From NCBI GenBank assembly GCA_025457805.1, contig JALOTR010000214.1:1-5801 (forward strand): a DNA stretch of 5,801 nt, read 5' to 3'. The notes beneath the pieces are model-generated. The model was not told where the DNA came from. It made no database searches and saw only the letters and a list, made by a program, of their open reading frames with translations. The stretch is from Akkermansiaceae bacterium. Lineage in GTDB: Bacteria; Verrucomicrobiota; Verrucomicrobiia; Verrucomicrobiales; Akkermansiaceae. The translations under genes were made by a program, and so were the position numbers. This document shows positions 1 through 4,809 of the stretch, one piece after another (position 1 is the first letter of the stretch; each line of letters starts with the position of its first letter).

Positions 1-81
1 GTTGAACCTGTTGAACCTGTTGAACCTGTTGAACCTGTTGAACCTGTTGAACCTGTTGAACCTGTTGAACCTGTTGAACCC
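1..81 (+). repeat. 9-bp tandem repeat GTTGAACCT, at least 9 copies
   Basis: Eight identical GTTGAACCT units run from 1 to 72, and a ninth (73-81) ends in CCC, which is silent for Pro. The unit is three codons, so copy-number change would lengthen or shorten the Val-Glu-Pro tail without breaking the frame. The near-perfect DNA identity, including third positions, suggests recent expansion by slippage rather than old selection on the protein alone. The left end of the tract is outside the window. Confidence 0.95.
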
Positions 82-144
82 GCGAAACCGACCAAGCACA
101 CGCAACCACAGGAAACCCTAGATTGGCCCACGATCGGCGAGTAG
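1..144 (+). CDS. C-terminal end of an unidentified protein with a Val-Glu-Pro repeat tail (5' truncated)
   Basis: Frame 1 is open from the window edge to a TAG at 142-144. It encodes nine Val-Glu-Pro triplets, then a 20-residue Lys/Pro/Gln-containing end finishing in DWPTIGE. The rest of the gene lies upstream, so the function cannot be named. Proline-rich repeats alternating with acidic residues usually form extended, rod-like linkers, as in TonB-type spacers or tails of surface and scaffold proteins; that comparison is only by composition. Frame 2 (Leu-Asn-Leu repeats) is also open but stops at 118-120, and frame 3 carries a TGA in every repeat, so frame 1 is the best choice. The repeats begin at the first base, so the tract may extend further upstream. 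The next gene on the same strand begins about 130 bases downstream. Confidence 0.6.
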   Translation, partial: VEPVEPVEPVEPVEPVEPVEPVEPVEPAKPTKHTQPQETLDWPTIGE

Positions 145-217
145 TGGTCGCGGGAAATTCAGCCCGTGGCCAGGTTAGCAAAGCAGTGCATTACCGGTTT
201 CCGGCCGGGACAATTGA

Positions 218-254
218 TCCCGCCAGCCAATCCGTTTCCGGATGGCTGGCGGGA
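218..254 (+). promoter_or_regulatory. strong GC-rich stem-loop before the ClpX-like gene
   Basis: The left arm CCCGCCAGCCAATCCG (219-234) pairs with CGGATGGCTGGCGGG (239-253) around a TTTC loop. This gives 15 pairs with a single bulged A at 230, and T218/A254 adds one more. No T-run follows on either strand, so it is not a typical intrinsic terminator. It could end or stabilise the 3' end of the upstream mRNA, or control translation of the next gene. The ATG at 242, the most upstream start of the ClpX-like frame, lies inside the right arm. Confidence 0.75.
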
Positions 255-274
255 AATGCGATCAGGCAGGTGAA

Positions 275-1459
275 ATGAACCATCAAAGTGACGAAAATCA
301 AAGAACCCCGGGCGATGCATTCGCTCGAATGCTGTATCCCAAGATCGAGAGTTCCGGTGCAAAAATGCAGTCGGTTTTGCCGACACCAGTTGAAATCGCG
401 GCAGCTCTTGACCGCCACATCGTTGGTCATGCGGCCGCGAAGAAAATGCTCGCCGTTTCATGTTTCAAACATTTGGTGGCTTGTGCGGCAGCCGACATAA
501 ATGGTGGCAAGATTCCACCGGGTAATCATTGCATTCTTGCCGGTCCAACGGGATGTGGAAAGTCGGCAATGATCGGTGTTTTGGGTGATTTTCTTGGGGT
601 GCCGATACTCGAAATCAACTGTGCGATTTTGTCCCCAAGCGGATATAAGGGCACGACTCTGAATCAACACGTGGCGGAGTTCGCCGGGAGGTTGGCGTGT
701 GGAAACAAGACCTCGCCGGCAATTGTGGTTTGGGAGGAAATTGATAAATTGGCGGATGATCGATCCGAGGCAGGACGCTATCGGAGAATGACGCAGGCCG
801 ACGCTCTGCGCTTCCTCGATGGAGCGGCATGCGGCGAGGAGGCGACACTCGATGCATCCCGAATCCTGAGCATCGGACTTGGGGCTTTCGAAGGGTTGGA
901 TCGAATCCGAAATCCGCGGACTGTGCCGGTGATCGGATTCAACGGAAACGCGGATCAAGAGGTGAAATTCGATGAATCCGGCCCAGACTCCGAACTCCTG
1001 CCGGATCATTTGATCGAGTTTGGGTTGATGCCGGAATTTGTAGGTCGTTTCTCGCAATTTGCCGCGCTTGATCCCATTGTTGCCGGAACCATGAAGCGGA
1101 TCATCTGCGAATCCGAATCCAGTGCGCTCTTGCGACGGATCGCGTATTTTTCGCTGAATGGCGTCCGGTTGATGTTTGACGACGACGCGGTCGATGTGAT
1201 CGTCGCCATGGCCATGGCTCATCCCACCGGGGCGCGGAGCTTGGGTATGATCTTGAATAAACTCCTTCTCGATTTGGAGTTCAGGCTGCCGGATCTTGTG
1301 GCGGAAGGAGTATTCGAAATCTCGTTCGACAAGCGTGCGGCGCGAGGAGAAACGGGGCCGGTTTTAGCGAGGGAATCCTCACGAGAGCTACGAGAGTCAC
1401 TCATGGAAATTCGAAGGAAGGCCGGAGGTTACATCACCAGACCGATGTCGAAGGGATGA
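275..1459 (+). CDS. ClpX-like AAA+ unfoldase lacking the zinc-binding domain
   Basis: Seen: a 394-residue protein with ClpX architecture. PTPVEI and a DRHIVGHAAAKK segment (about 37-58) match the ClpX entry to the AAA+ core. Walker A is GPTGCGKS (90-97), pore loop 1 is GYKG (123-126), Walker B is IVVWEEIDK (150-158), and GLGAFEGLD lies near 202-210. An IGF tripeptide sits at 220-222, FGLMPEFVGR with the arginine finger at about 249-258, and the sensor-2 motif GARSL at 319-323. Known: ClpX uses ATP to unfold proteins and feeds them to ClpP, which the IGF loop contacts. Inferred: an active ATPase that may still dock on ClpP. Odd points: the four-Cys N-terminal zinc domain is absent, the first Walker B acid is Glu instead of Asp, the RKH-loop region is about 13 residues shorter than in E. 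coli ClpX, and a basic tail of about 30 residues is added. Start: ATG 275 has AGG at 268-270; the in-frame ATG 242 (405 residues) lies in a hairpin without a ribosome-binding site. This is probably a paralogue rather than the housekeeping clpX. Confidence 0.9.
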   Translation: MNHQSDENQRTPGDAFARMLYPKIESSGAKMQSVLPTPVEIAAALDRHIVGHAAAKKMLAVSCFKHLVACAAADINGGKIPPGNHCILAGPTGCGKSAMIGVLGDFLGVPILEINCAILSPSGYKGTTLNQHVAEFAGRLACGNKTSPAIVVWEEIDKLADDRSEAGRYRRMTQADALRFLDGAACGEEATLDASRILSIGLGAFEGLDRIRNPRTVPVIGFNGNADQEVKFDESGPDSELLPDHLIEFGLMPEFVGRFSQFAALDPIVAGTMKRIICESESSALLRRIAYFSLNGVRLMFDDDAVDVIVAMAMAHPTGARSLGMILNKLLLDLEFRLPDLVAEGVFEISFDKRAARGETGPVLARESSRELRESLMEIRRKAGGYITRPMSKG

Positions 1460-1460
1460 G

Positions 1461-1637
1461 ATGATTCGACGAAATTCTGATCAGCCGGCTGGCGCGGCCG
1501 AGGAGGAGCATCGAACACGCGTCCGCCGCTTTCGCGGGAACGTTGTGGATGGAAAGAACCTTCTTTGTGCTGATGAGAATGATTCTAGGGAAACGACTTC
1601 CGAGAGCTTTCGATCAGCGAAGACAAGAAACCAATAA
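1461..1637 (+). CDS. small hypothetical protein, 58 residues
   Basis: An ATG at 1461 follows the ClpX-like stop (TGA 1457-1459) by one base, and AAGGG at 1451-1455 provides a ribosome-binding site with 5 nt spacing. This is one of the better initiation signals in the window. The frame ends with TAA at 1635-1637, 18 nt before the next gene. The product is hydrophilic, with an acidic EEE patch (14-16), an Arg-rich stretch HRTRVRRFRG (17-26) and a Ser/Thr/Lys-rich end. It has no membrane segment or recognisable motif. Its tight position between the unfoldase and the putative DNA-binding protein suggests translational coupling and perhaps an adaptor role, which is speculative. It could instead be a chance frame in a 196-base gap. 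Confidence 0.45.
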   Translation: MIRRNSDQPAGAAEEEHRTRVRRFRGNVVDGKNLLCADENDSRETTSESFRSAKTRNQ

Positions 1638-1655
1638 CCAGTAGAAACCATAACC

Positions 1656-2456
1656 ATGACTACAAAAACCATTGAATTCGCGAGTCCCAAAGACCTCGTG
1701 GCTGCTCCAGGCAGCCCGTGGGATAGGCCGCGCAGTCCCTCGTTCGCCGACTTCGTCCTCAAACCCGAGTATCGGAATCGAATCCACCGATTCCCGGTGG
1801 GAATCACCACCGTTCGCGTGCTTCCGCCGCTGGCGGGAAGCACCCGGGATTGGCTGCTTGGGTGCCAGGTGCTCAAGTATTCCGGAGGCCAACATCTGCA
1901 TGGTCGCACGCTGGTCCCGGACCATCGGAGTGTGTTTGACGTCGCTTACCGGTGGTGCCTGAAACACCGGCCGGAATCGCTTTACTCGAAACAGAACCCG
2001 CAGGGCTACAGACTGCTTGCGGATCCCGTGAGTGTGTTCGGCATGCTGGTCGAAACTCCGGATGCCCGTATGGTGGTTGCCCGGTGGGCCGTCGCCGGTG
2101 CCTATGATGGCGGTCGCGGCGGTGTTGCCGGCCTCGGACATTTGGTTTGGAAGGTGTTTCAGGAGAAGGACGAGAATGGCAGGTTCATTGCCGATCCCTC
2201 CGATCCCGAAACCTGTCCCCACCTCGTGGTGGAGCGCGTTCAGCCGAAGGGAGCCCGATATCCGAGCTACTCGCTCCGATTGGGACGATCGCCGTCCCCG
2301 ATTGGGGATTGGCTGGCCCGAATGGAGCCCGCAGAACTAGAAGTTCTCCGCCCTTTGGAGGAGGTGGTACACATTCCGACGCCGGACGAAGAGTGGCAAT
2401 TGCTCGAGAACGTATTGCCTCCTGAACTGGTGGCGAGGGTCCGGTCGGAAAGTTGA
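1656..2456 (+). CDS. putative gp32-like single-stranded DNA-binding protein
   Basis: This 266-residue protein has no certain assignment. Seen: a disordered Pro/Ser-rich start (10-30), then FVLKPEYRNRIHRFPVG and TTVRVLPPLAG (about 33-61). WLLGCQVLKY (66-75) and VAYRWCLKH (96-104) follow, then FGMLVETPDARMVVARWAV (128-146) and a DPSDPETCPHLVVER...YPSYSLRLG segment (180-210). The C-terminal end is Glu/Asp-rich. Known: phage T4 gp32-type proteins carry an 'R-x-LPP' strand near the start of their OB fold and a late 'D-P-x-x-G-xDL-x-V...Y' strand, and often an acidic tail that recruits replication proteins. The resemblance is by pattern only. Cys70, His80, His82, Cys101 and His104 could form a metal site like the gp32 zinc motif, but this is unproven. 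No ribosome-binding site precedes ATG 1656. It is last in the left + strand gene group, with a terminator 13 bases after its stop. Coding is well supported; the function is tentative. Confidence 0.8.
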   Translation: MTTKTIEFASPKDLVAAPGSPWDRPRSPSFADFVLKPEYRNRIHRFPVGITTVRVLPPLAGSTRDWLLGCQVLKYSGGQHLHGRTLVPDHRSVFDVAYRWCLKHRPESLYSKQNPQGYRLLADPVSVFGMLVETPDARMVVARWAVAGAYDGGRGGVAGLGHLVWKVFQEKDENGRFIADPSDPETCPHLVVERVQPKGARYPSYSLRLGRSPSPIGDWLARMEPAELEVLRPLEEVVHIPTPDEEWQLLENVLPPELVARVRSES

Positions 2457-2468
2457 CCGGTGAAAAGG

Positions 2469-2503
2469 GGGCTGGGCCGGAGACGGCCCGGCCCACAATT
2501 TTT
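2469..2503 (+). terminator. rho-independent terminator after the putative DNA-binding protein gene
   Basis: GGGCTGGGCCG (2469-2479) pairs with CGGCCCGGCCC (2484-2494), 11 pairs including one T-G wobble, around a GAGA tetraloop. ACAA and five T's (2499-2503) follow. It starts 13 bases after the TGA at 2454-2456 and ends the left + strand block. On the other strand the hairpin is followed by CCCTTTTC, so it may also stop transcripts of the convergent operon, whose last stop is at 2554. Confidence 0.9.
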
Positions 2504-2553
2504 GGCGTGTCGTGGCAGACGGTTAGATCTCCGCCAGGTCGCAGCTGAATTTC

Positions 2554-3588
2554 CTAGCCGAGGAGGGAATCGAGGTCGGCGAGTAGGGATTGGATGAGGT
2601 TCGCGCCGCGGAGGTCGGTGGTGGTGCGCCAGTCGTGGGTGACGGCGACGCGGTCGATGGCGGGTTTGAGCGAGTCCAGCGCGTCGCGGAACTTGATGGC
2701 TTGGAAGGCCTCGGGTTTTTGCTCGAGTCCGGGTATGGCGAAGGTTTCCGCAATGCGGGTGATTATCGCGAAGACGGGCATCCAAGCAAACCAGATGGGG
2801 AAGACGCGTTGGCCCTTAGGGCTGCCGTGGGGAGCGAGCAGAAAGTGCCAGGAATCGGCGATGACCCGGTAGATTTTCTCGCGGCCCTGGCGGGAGGACA
2901 GGATCTGGCAGGACTCCTCCATTTCATTGAGGGTGAGCTGCACGGATTTGAAGAAATAGCCGGTGTCCCGCGCGATGGCGGTGGGATTTCCGCTGCCATG
3001 AACGAGGAGCCAGGCGAAGATTTCCGCGCGGGCATTCACTCCGAAGAAGGCGCGCAGAAGGAAGATCAGGTTTCCGGGCATCCGGGTATCCGGGGCTTTG
3101 CTCATGCCACGATGCTCCACGGGACCGCGCAGCAGGCCAGCGGCTTGGAAATCGGGATCGGGATCGCCGAGAACCGGCAGGTAGCCGCCCTTGGCGGAGA
3201 AAAACAGCGGTTCGGGCTCGGCATCCGCAGACGCGGGGCGGCCGAATCCCTGCCACTTTCGAAGGACGGATTGTTTCCCGAGAACTCCGGCGATGGCGGC
3301 CAGCACGCGGCCATCGGCGACACCGGGCCATTCCTCATCGAGCGAGCGCAGGCGCAGCACGTTGATCCGACGGCCGTTGCGCGCGAGCCAGTCGAGCGAC
3401 TCGTCCATCAGGCGCGGGTCGTGGCGGCCGTAGCGCGAGGTGGCGAGCACGAGCGCCTCGGGATCGATCATCCACGCATCGCCCGAGCGCGCGCCTCCCG
3501 CGACGCCGATGGAGGACCACTGGCGCCAGAGGAAATTGACGGCCAATTCGTCAAGGTGCCGTCTGGTATCTGGAAAGGAGATGGCCAT
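2554..3588 (-). CDS. winged-helix protein, putative partner of the upstream nucleotidyltransferase
   Basis: This 344-residue protein is of a type seen beside nucleotidyltransferases in uncharacterised gene pairs. Seen: an N-terminal segment with NFLWRQWSSIGV (18-29), IDPEALVLAT (41-50) and GRHDPRLMDESLDWLARNG (54-72). A hydrophilic middle follows. A winged helix-turn-helix lies at about 172-245 (LIFLLRAFFGVNARAEIFAWLL, then NPTAIARDTGYFFKSVQLTLNEMEES), followed by a hydrophobic helical C-terminal part (about 265-344). Known: winged-helix partners of NTase toxins, such as AbiEi, repress the operon and neutralise the toxin. Inferred: DNA binding and probable regulator or antitoxin. The start ATG (3586-3588) lies 38 nt inside the upstream gene and lacks a ribosome-binding site, implying translational coupling. 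It is the last gene of the operon, with its TAG 51 bases from a probable bidirectional terminator. The opposite strand also has a long open frame, but this strand gives a coherent folded protein. Confidence 0.85.
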   Translation of the reverse strand: MAISFPDTRRHLDELAVNFLWRQWSSIGVAGGARSGDAWMIDPEALVLATSRYGRHDPRLMDESLDWLARNGRRINVLRLRSLDEEWPGVADGRVLAAIAGVLGKQSVLRKWQGFGRPASADAEPEPLFFSAKGGYLPVLGDPDPDFQAAGLLRGPVEHRGMSKAPDTRMPGNLIFLLRAFFGVNARAEIFAWLLVHGSGNPTAIARDTGYFFKSVQLTLNEMEESCQILSSRQGREKIYRVIADSWHFLLAPHGSPKGQRVFPIWFAWMPVFAIITRIAETFAIPGLEQKPEAFQAIKFRDALDSLKPAIDRVAVTHDWRTTTDLRGANLIQSLLADLDSLLG

Positions 3589-4144
3589 GACCGAGGTGGT
3601 TGAGGATCTGTGGGAGTTTCGGATGGGTGGGCTGCCCGAGGATTTCCTTCAGGATCCAATCGAGGTGGTGGGCGGTTTCCTCCGCAGTTGGATTGAGGGC
3701 TGTCAGATCGGTCAGATCACGGGGCTTGTCCCGGTCCAGGGCGGCATGGAGTTTCAGCAGGATCAGGCCGTCGCGGCGGATGTAGCTGACGCGGAGGCAG
3801 GGGCCATAGGTACGGGTGTCGAAGCTCCACCACGTGAGTTCGGGCAACTGATCGCGGCCGATGAAGAGGGAAACGGAACTGTTCAGCCAGTTGGATTCGA
3901 GATTCAGCTCCTTGGCCACCCGGGCTGCGGCGTCCGTGAGCGTTTGTGGCAGGGGATGGGCGCGGGTGTCGCCACCGTCCAATGCGATCACATCGACATC
4001 GTGGGTATTGCGGGAGGTGATTTTCTGAGCCAACAGGGCGCTCCCGCCCGCGACCACCAGCGAATAGGAAACCTTGGCCTCCTCAAGCAGTGCGCCAAGG
4101 AGAGTCAGTGCCTGATGCAGGGTGTTTTCAGAAAACTCACTCAC
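3551..4144 (-). CDS. DUF6036/AbiEii-like nucleotidyltransferase
   Basis: A 197-residue protein of the DNA polymerase beta-type nucleotidyltransferase fold. Seen: the active-site signature GGSALL (33-38) and R-x-T-x-D-V-D (45-51), whose two Asp (49, 51) would bind metal. A later LLKLHAALDRDKPRDLTDL (129-147) is the K...R-x-K-x-R-D-x-x-D-L element of AbiEii/DUF6036-like proteins. Known: relatives transfer nucleotides to tRNA or protein targets and act as toxins (AbiEii, MenT). Inferred: possible toxin or modifying enzyme of a two-gene system with the overlapping winged-helix gene. The start is GTG (4144-4142); a TAA occurs in frame five codons earlier, so no longer form is possible. There is almost no leader after the predicted promoter. 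All core motif residues are present, so the enzyme should be active. Confidence 0.88.
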   Translation of the reverse strand: MSEFSENTLHQALTLLGALLEEAKVSYSLVVAGGSALLAQKITSRNTHDVDVIALDGGDTRAHPLPQTLTDAAARVAKELNLESNWLNSSVSLFIGRDQLPELTWWSFDTRTYGPCLRVSYIRRDGLILLKLHAALDRDKPRDLTDLTALNPTAEETAHHLDWILKEILGQPTHPKLPQILNHLGHGHLLSRYQTAP

Positions 4145-4148
4145 AAAG

Positions 4149-4169
4149 TATTGGGATTATGTCCCTATT
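4149..4169. promoter_or_regulatory. imperfect palindrome over the nucleotidyltransferase -10, possible operator
   Basis: TATTGGGA (4149-4156) and TCCCTATT (4162-4169) form inverted arms with 6 of 8 pairs matching, around a five-base centre; the GGGA/TCCC core is perfect. The palindrome covers the -10 hexamer (4156-4161), so a bound dimer would block the promoter. The winged-helix product of the same operon is an obvious candidate ligand. A further TGGGATT copy lies at 4211-4217. Confidence 0.4.
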
Positions 4170-4184
4170 CAGATTATTTTGCAA
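4156..4184 (-). promoter_or_regulatory. sigma-70-type promoter of the nucleotidyltransferase operon
   Basis: Read on the - strand, TTGCAA (4184-4179) is followed by a 17-nt spacer and CATAAT (4161-4156). The hexamers match consensus at 4/6 and 5/6. The surrounding 60 bases are distinctly AT-rich compared with the GC-rich genes. Transcription would start near 4149, about five bases before the GTG at 4144, so the message is nearly leaderless. Confidence 0.65.
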
Positions 4185-4357
4185 GGTTTTAAAGATTTGG
4201 ATCTGAAAAATGGGATTTTCAAGGTTCCAACGATCACGTGTCCATTCCGGATGTTTGTGCGCGATTTCGGTGCAAGGCCGGGTCTTTTCAGGTGGCCGCG
4301 CCTAACCGTCCAAAAGGCGGCGAGCTGGGCTTCGGGACCTGGACAGCCCCCACGGAC

Positions 4358-4675
4358 TCAATCCGGCGATGCTGTCATCCACGGCTCTTCAGGGACCAGA
4401 TACACCATCACGGCGCGGTAGATCATAAGTTCGGACGCCAGTGGCTCGGCCCACGACCGCTTGAGGTCCGGACTCGATGCCCGGCGGAACGCGCCGATGC
4501 TGTAGCAACCCCAGCGCTCGATCATGGCGGCGCGACACCAGGAGATCACGAACTCCACGTTGCCGATTCTGGCGGCGATAAGGAAGACGGCCCCCGGATC
4601 GGGATCCAAGCTGAGGATGCAGTCATGCGCGATGCGGTCGGTGCCGCGACCACCAAATTCAAAAAACGTTGTCAT
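4358..4675 (-). CDS. small hypothetical protein of unknown function (105 residues, or 145 from an upstream ATG)
   Basis: Not recognised. From ATG 4675 the product begins MTTFFEFGGRG. It contains a hydrophobic stretch GAVFLIAARIGNVEFVISW (about 29-47), then a helical RAAMIERWG and SWAEPLASELMIYRAVMVYLV (about 73-93). It has no cysteine pairs or catalytic signature. Third codon positions from 4675 onward are rich in G/C, as expected for a real gene here, while the opposite-strand frame is not protein-like. The frame stays open to an ATG at 4795 (145 residues). That start has GGAGG directly abutting it with no spacer, the extra 40 codons are less biased, and they cover a TATAAT element, so the shorter form is preferred. 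The gene is divergent from the metallophosphoesterase. A compact soluble protein is likely; nothing more can be said. Confidence 0.5.
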   Translation of the reverse strand: MTTFFEFGGRGTDRIAHDCILSLDPDPGAVFLIAARIGNVEFVISWCRAAMIERWGCYSIGAFRRASSPDLKRSWAEPLASELMIYRAVMVYLVPEEPWMTASPD

Positions 4676-4717
4676 CAACTGGTTACGCCTTGGATCGCGT
4701 GTTCGTGAAGGCATCTC

Positions 4718-4746
4718 TTGGAGTTCGTCCGGAAAAAAATTATAGG
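4718..4746 (+). promoter_or_regulatory. candidate promoter of the metallophosphoesterase gene
   Basis: TTGGAG (4718-4723), a 17-nt spacer that includes a run of seven A's, then TATAGG (4741-4746). Matches to consensus are 4/6 in each hexamer. Predicted transcription starts near 4753, giving a leader of about 57 nt before ATG 4810. Confidence 0.35.
4739..4744 (-). promoter_or_regulatory. consensus -10 (TATAAT) facing the small unknown gene
   Basis: A perfect TATAAT reads on the - strand at 4744-4739, overlapping the + strand -10 at 4741-4746. No good -35 lies 16-18 nt upstream. A TG two bases before the hexamer is close to, but not exactly, an extended -10. Transcription would begin near 4732, about 57 nt before ATG 4675, which supports the shorter start of that gene. 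Confidence 0.35.
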
Positions 4747-4782
4747 CAGCCTTCACAAATCGGCCGCTCGGGGCGTGAAGCA

Positions 4783-4803
4783 GGTGGAGGGACATCCTCC
4801 GCC
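4783..4803 (+). promoter_or_regulatory. stem-loop in the metallophosphoesterase leader that hides the only GGAGG
   Basis: GGTGGAGG (4783-4790) pairs with CCTCCGCC (4796-4803), eight pairs including one T-G wobble, around the loop GACAT. It ends six bases before ATG 4810. The only Shine-Dalgarno-like GGAGG near that start is in the left arm, 19 bases away and sequestered if the stem forms. It may lower or control translation. Confidence 0.45.
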
Positions 4804-4809
4804 AAAATC

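Larger units (their letters stand above)
4145..4357. other. intergenic region between the small unknown gene and the nucleotidyltransferase operon
   Basis: These 213 bases carry the nucleotidyltransferase promoter in the AT-rich half (4145-4225). A short inverted repeat, TGAAAA (4204-4209) and TTTTCA (4216-4221), lies upstream of its -35. The GC-rich half (4240-4357) shows no convincing gene or terminator for the small gene ending at 4358, so read-through from that gene into the nucleotidyltransferase operon is possible. A + strand frame crossing this region (4238-4708) looks like a shadow. Confidence 0.5.

Noticed and set aside
1..81. CRISPR or origin iterons suggested by the short tandem repeats
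   Set aside because: The units are directly adjacent 9-mers with no spacers, and they read in frame as Val-Glu-Pro up to a normal stop, so a coding minisatellite explains them.
218..254. Intrinsic terminator at the strong hairpin
   Set aside because: Neither strand has a T-run after the stem, so it was listed as a regulatory structure instead.
458..1222. 254-codon - strand frame inside the ClpX-like gene
   Set aside because: The + strand has every ClpX core motif across this span, so the - frame is an antisense shadow.
1614..2222. 202-codon - strand frame opposite the putative DNA-binding protein
   Set aside because: It runs through the + strand gene's promoter-proximal end, has no coherent motif, and the + frame is followed by a matching terminator.
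2590..3603. 337-codon + strand open frame opposite the winged-helix gene
   Set aside because: Its product is Gly/Asp/Glu-rich with no fold-like pattern, as expected for the antisense of a GC-rich gene. The - strand gives recognisable motifs and a winged helix.
2554..4144. Classical AbiE system
   Set aside because: Gene order is reversed and the partner protein is much longer with a different N-terminal domain, so the AbiE name is not justified by sequence alone.
3440..4192. 250-codon + strand open frame opposite the nucleotidyltransferase
   Set aside because: The - strand carries the intact GGS...DVD nucleotidyltransferase signature; the + frame has no motif and is a shadow.
4238..4708. 156-codon + strand frame opposite the small unknown gene
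   Set aside because: The product is low in hydrophobic pattern and Arg/Gly/His-rich; third-position bias favours the - strand.
4669..4809. N-terminal extension of the metallophosphoesterase from ATG 4669
   Set aside because: The extra 47 residues are not protein-like, precede the conserved first strand by far, and overlap a likely promoter.
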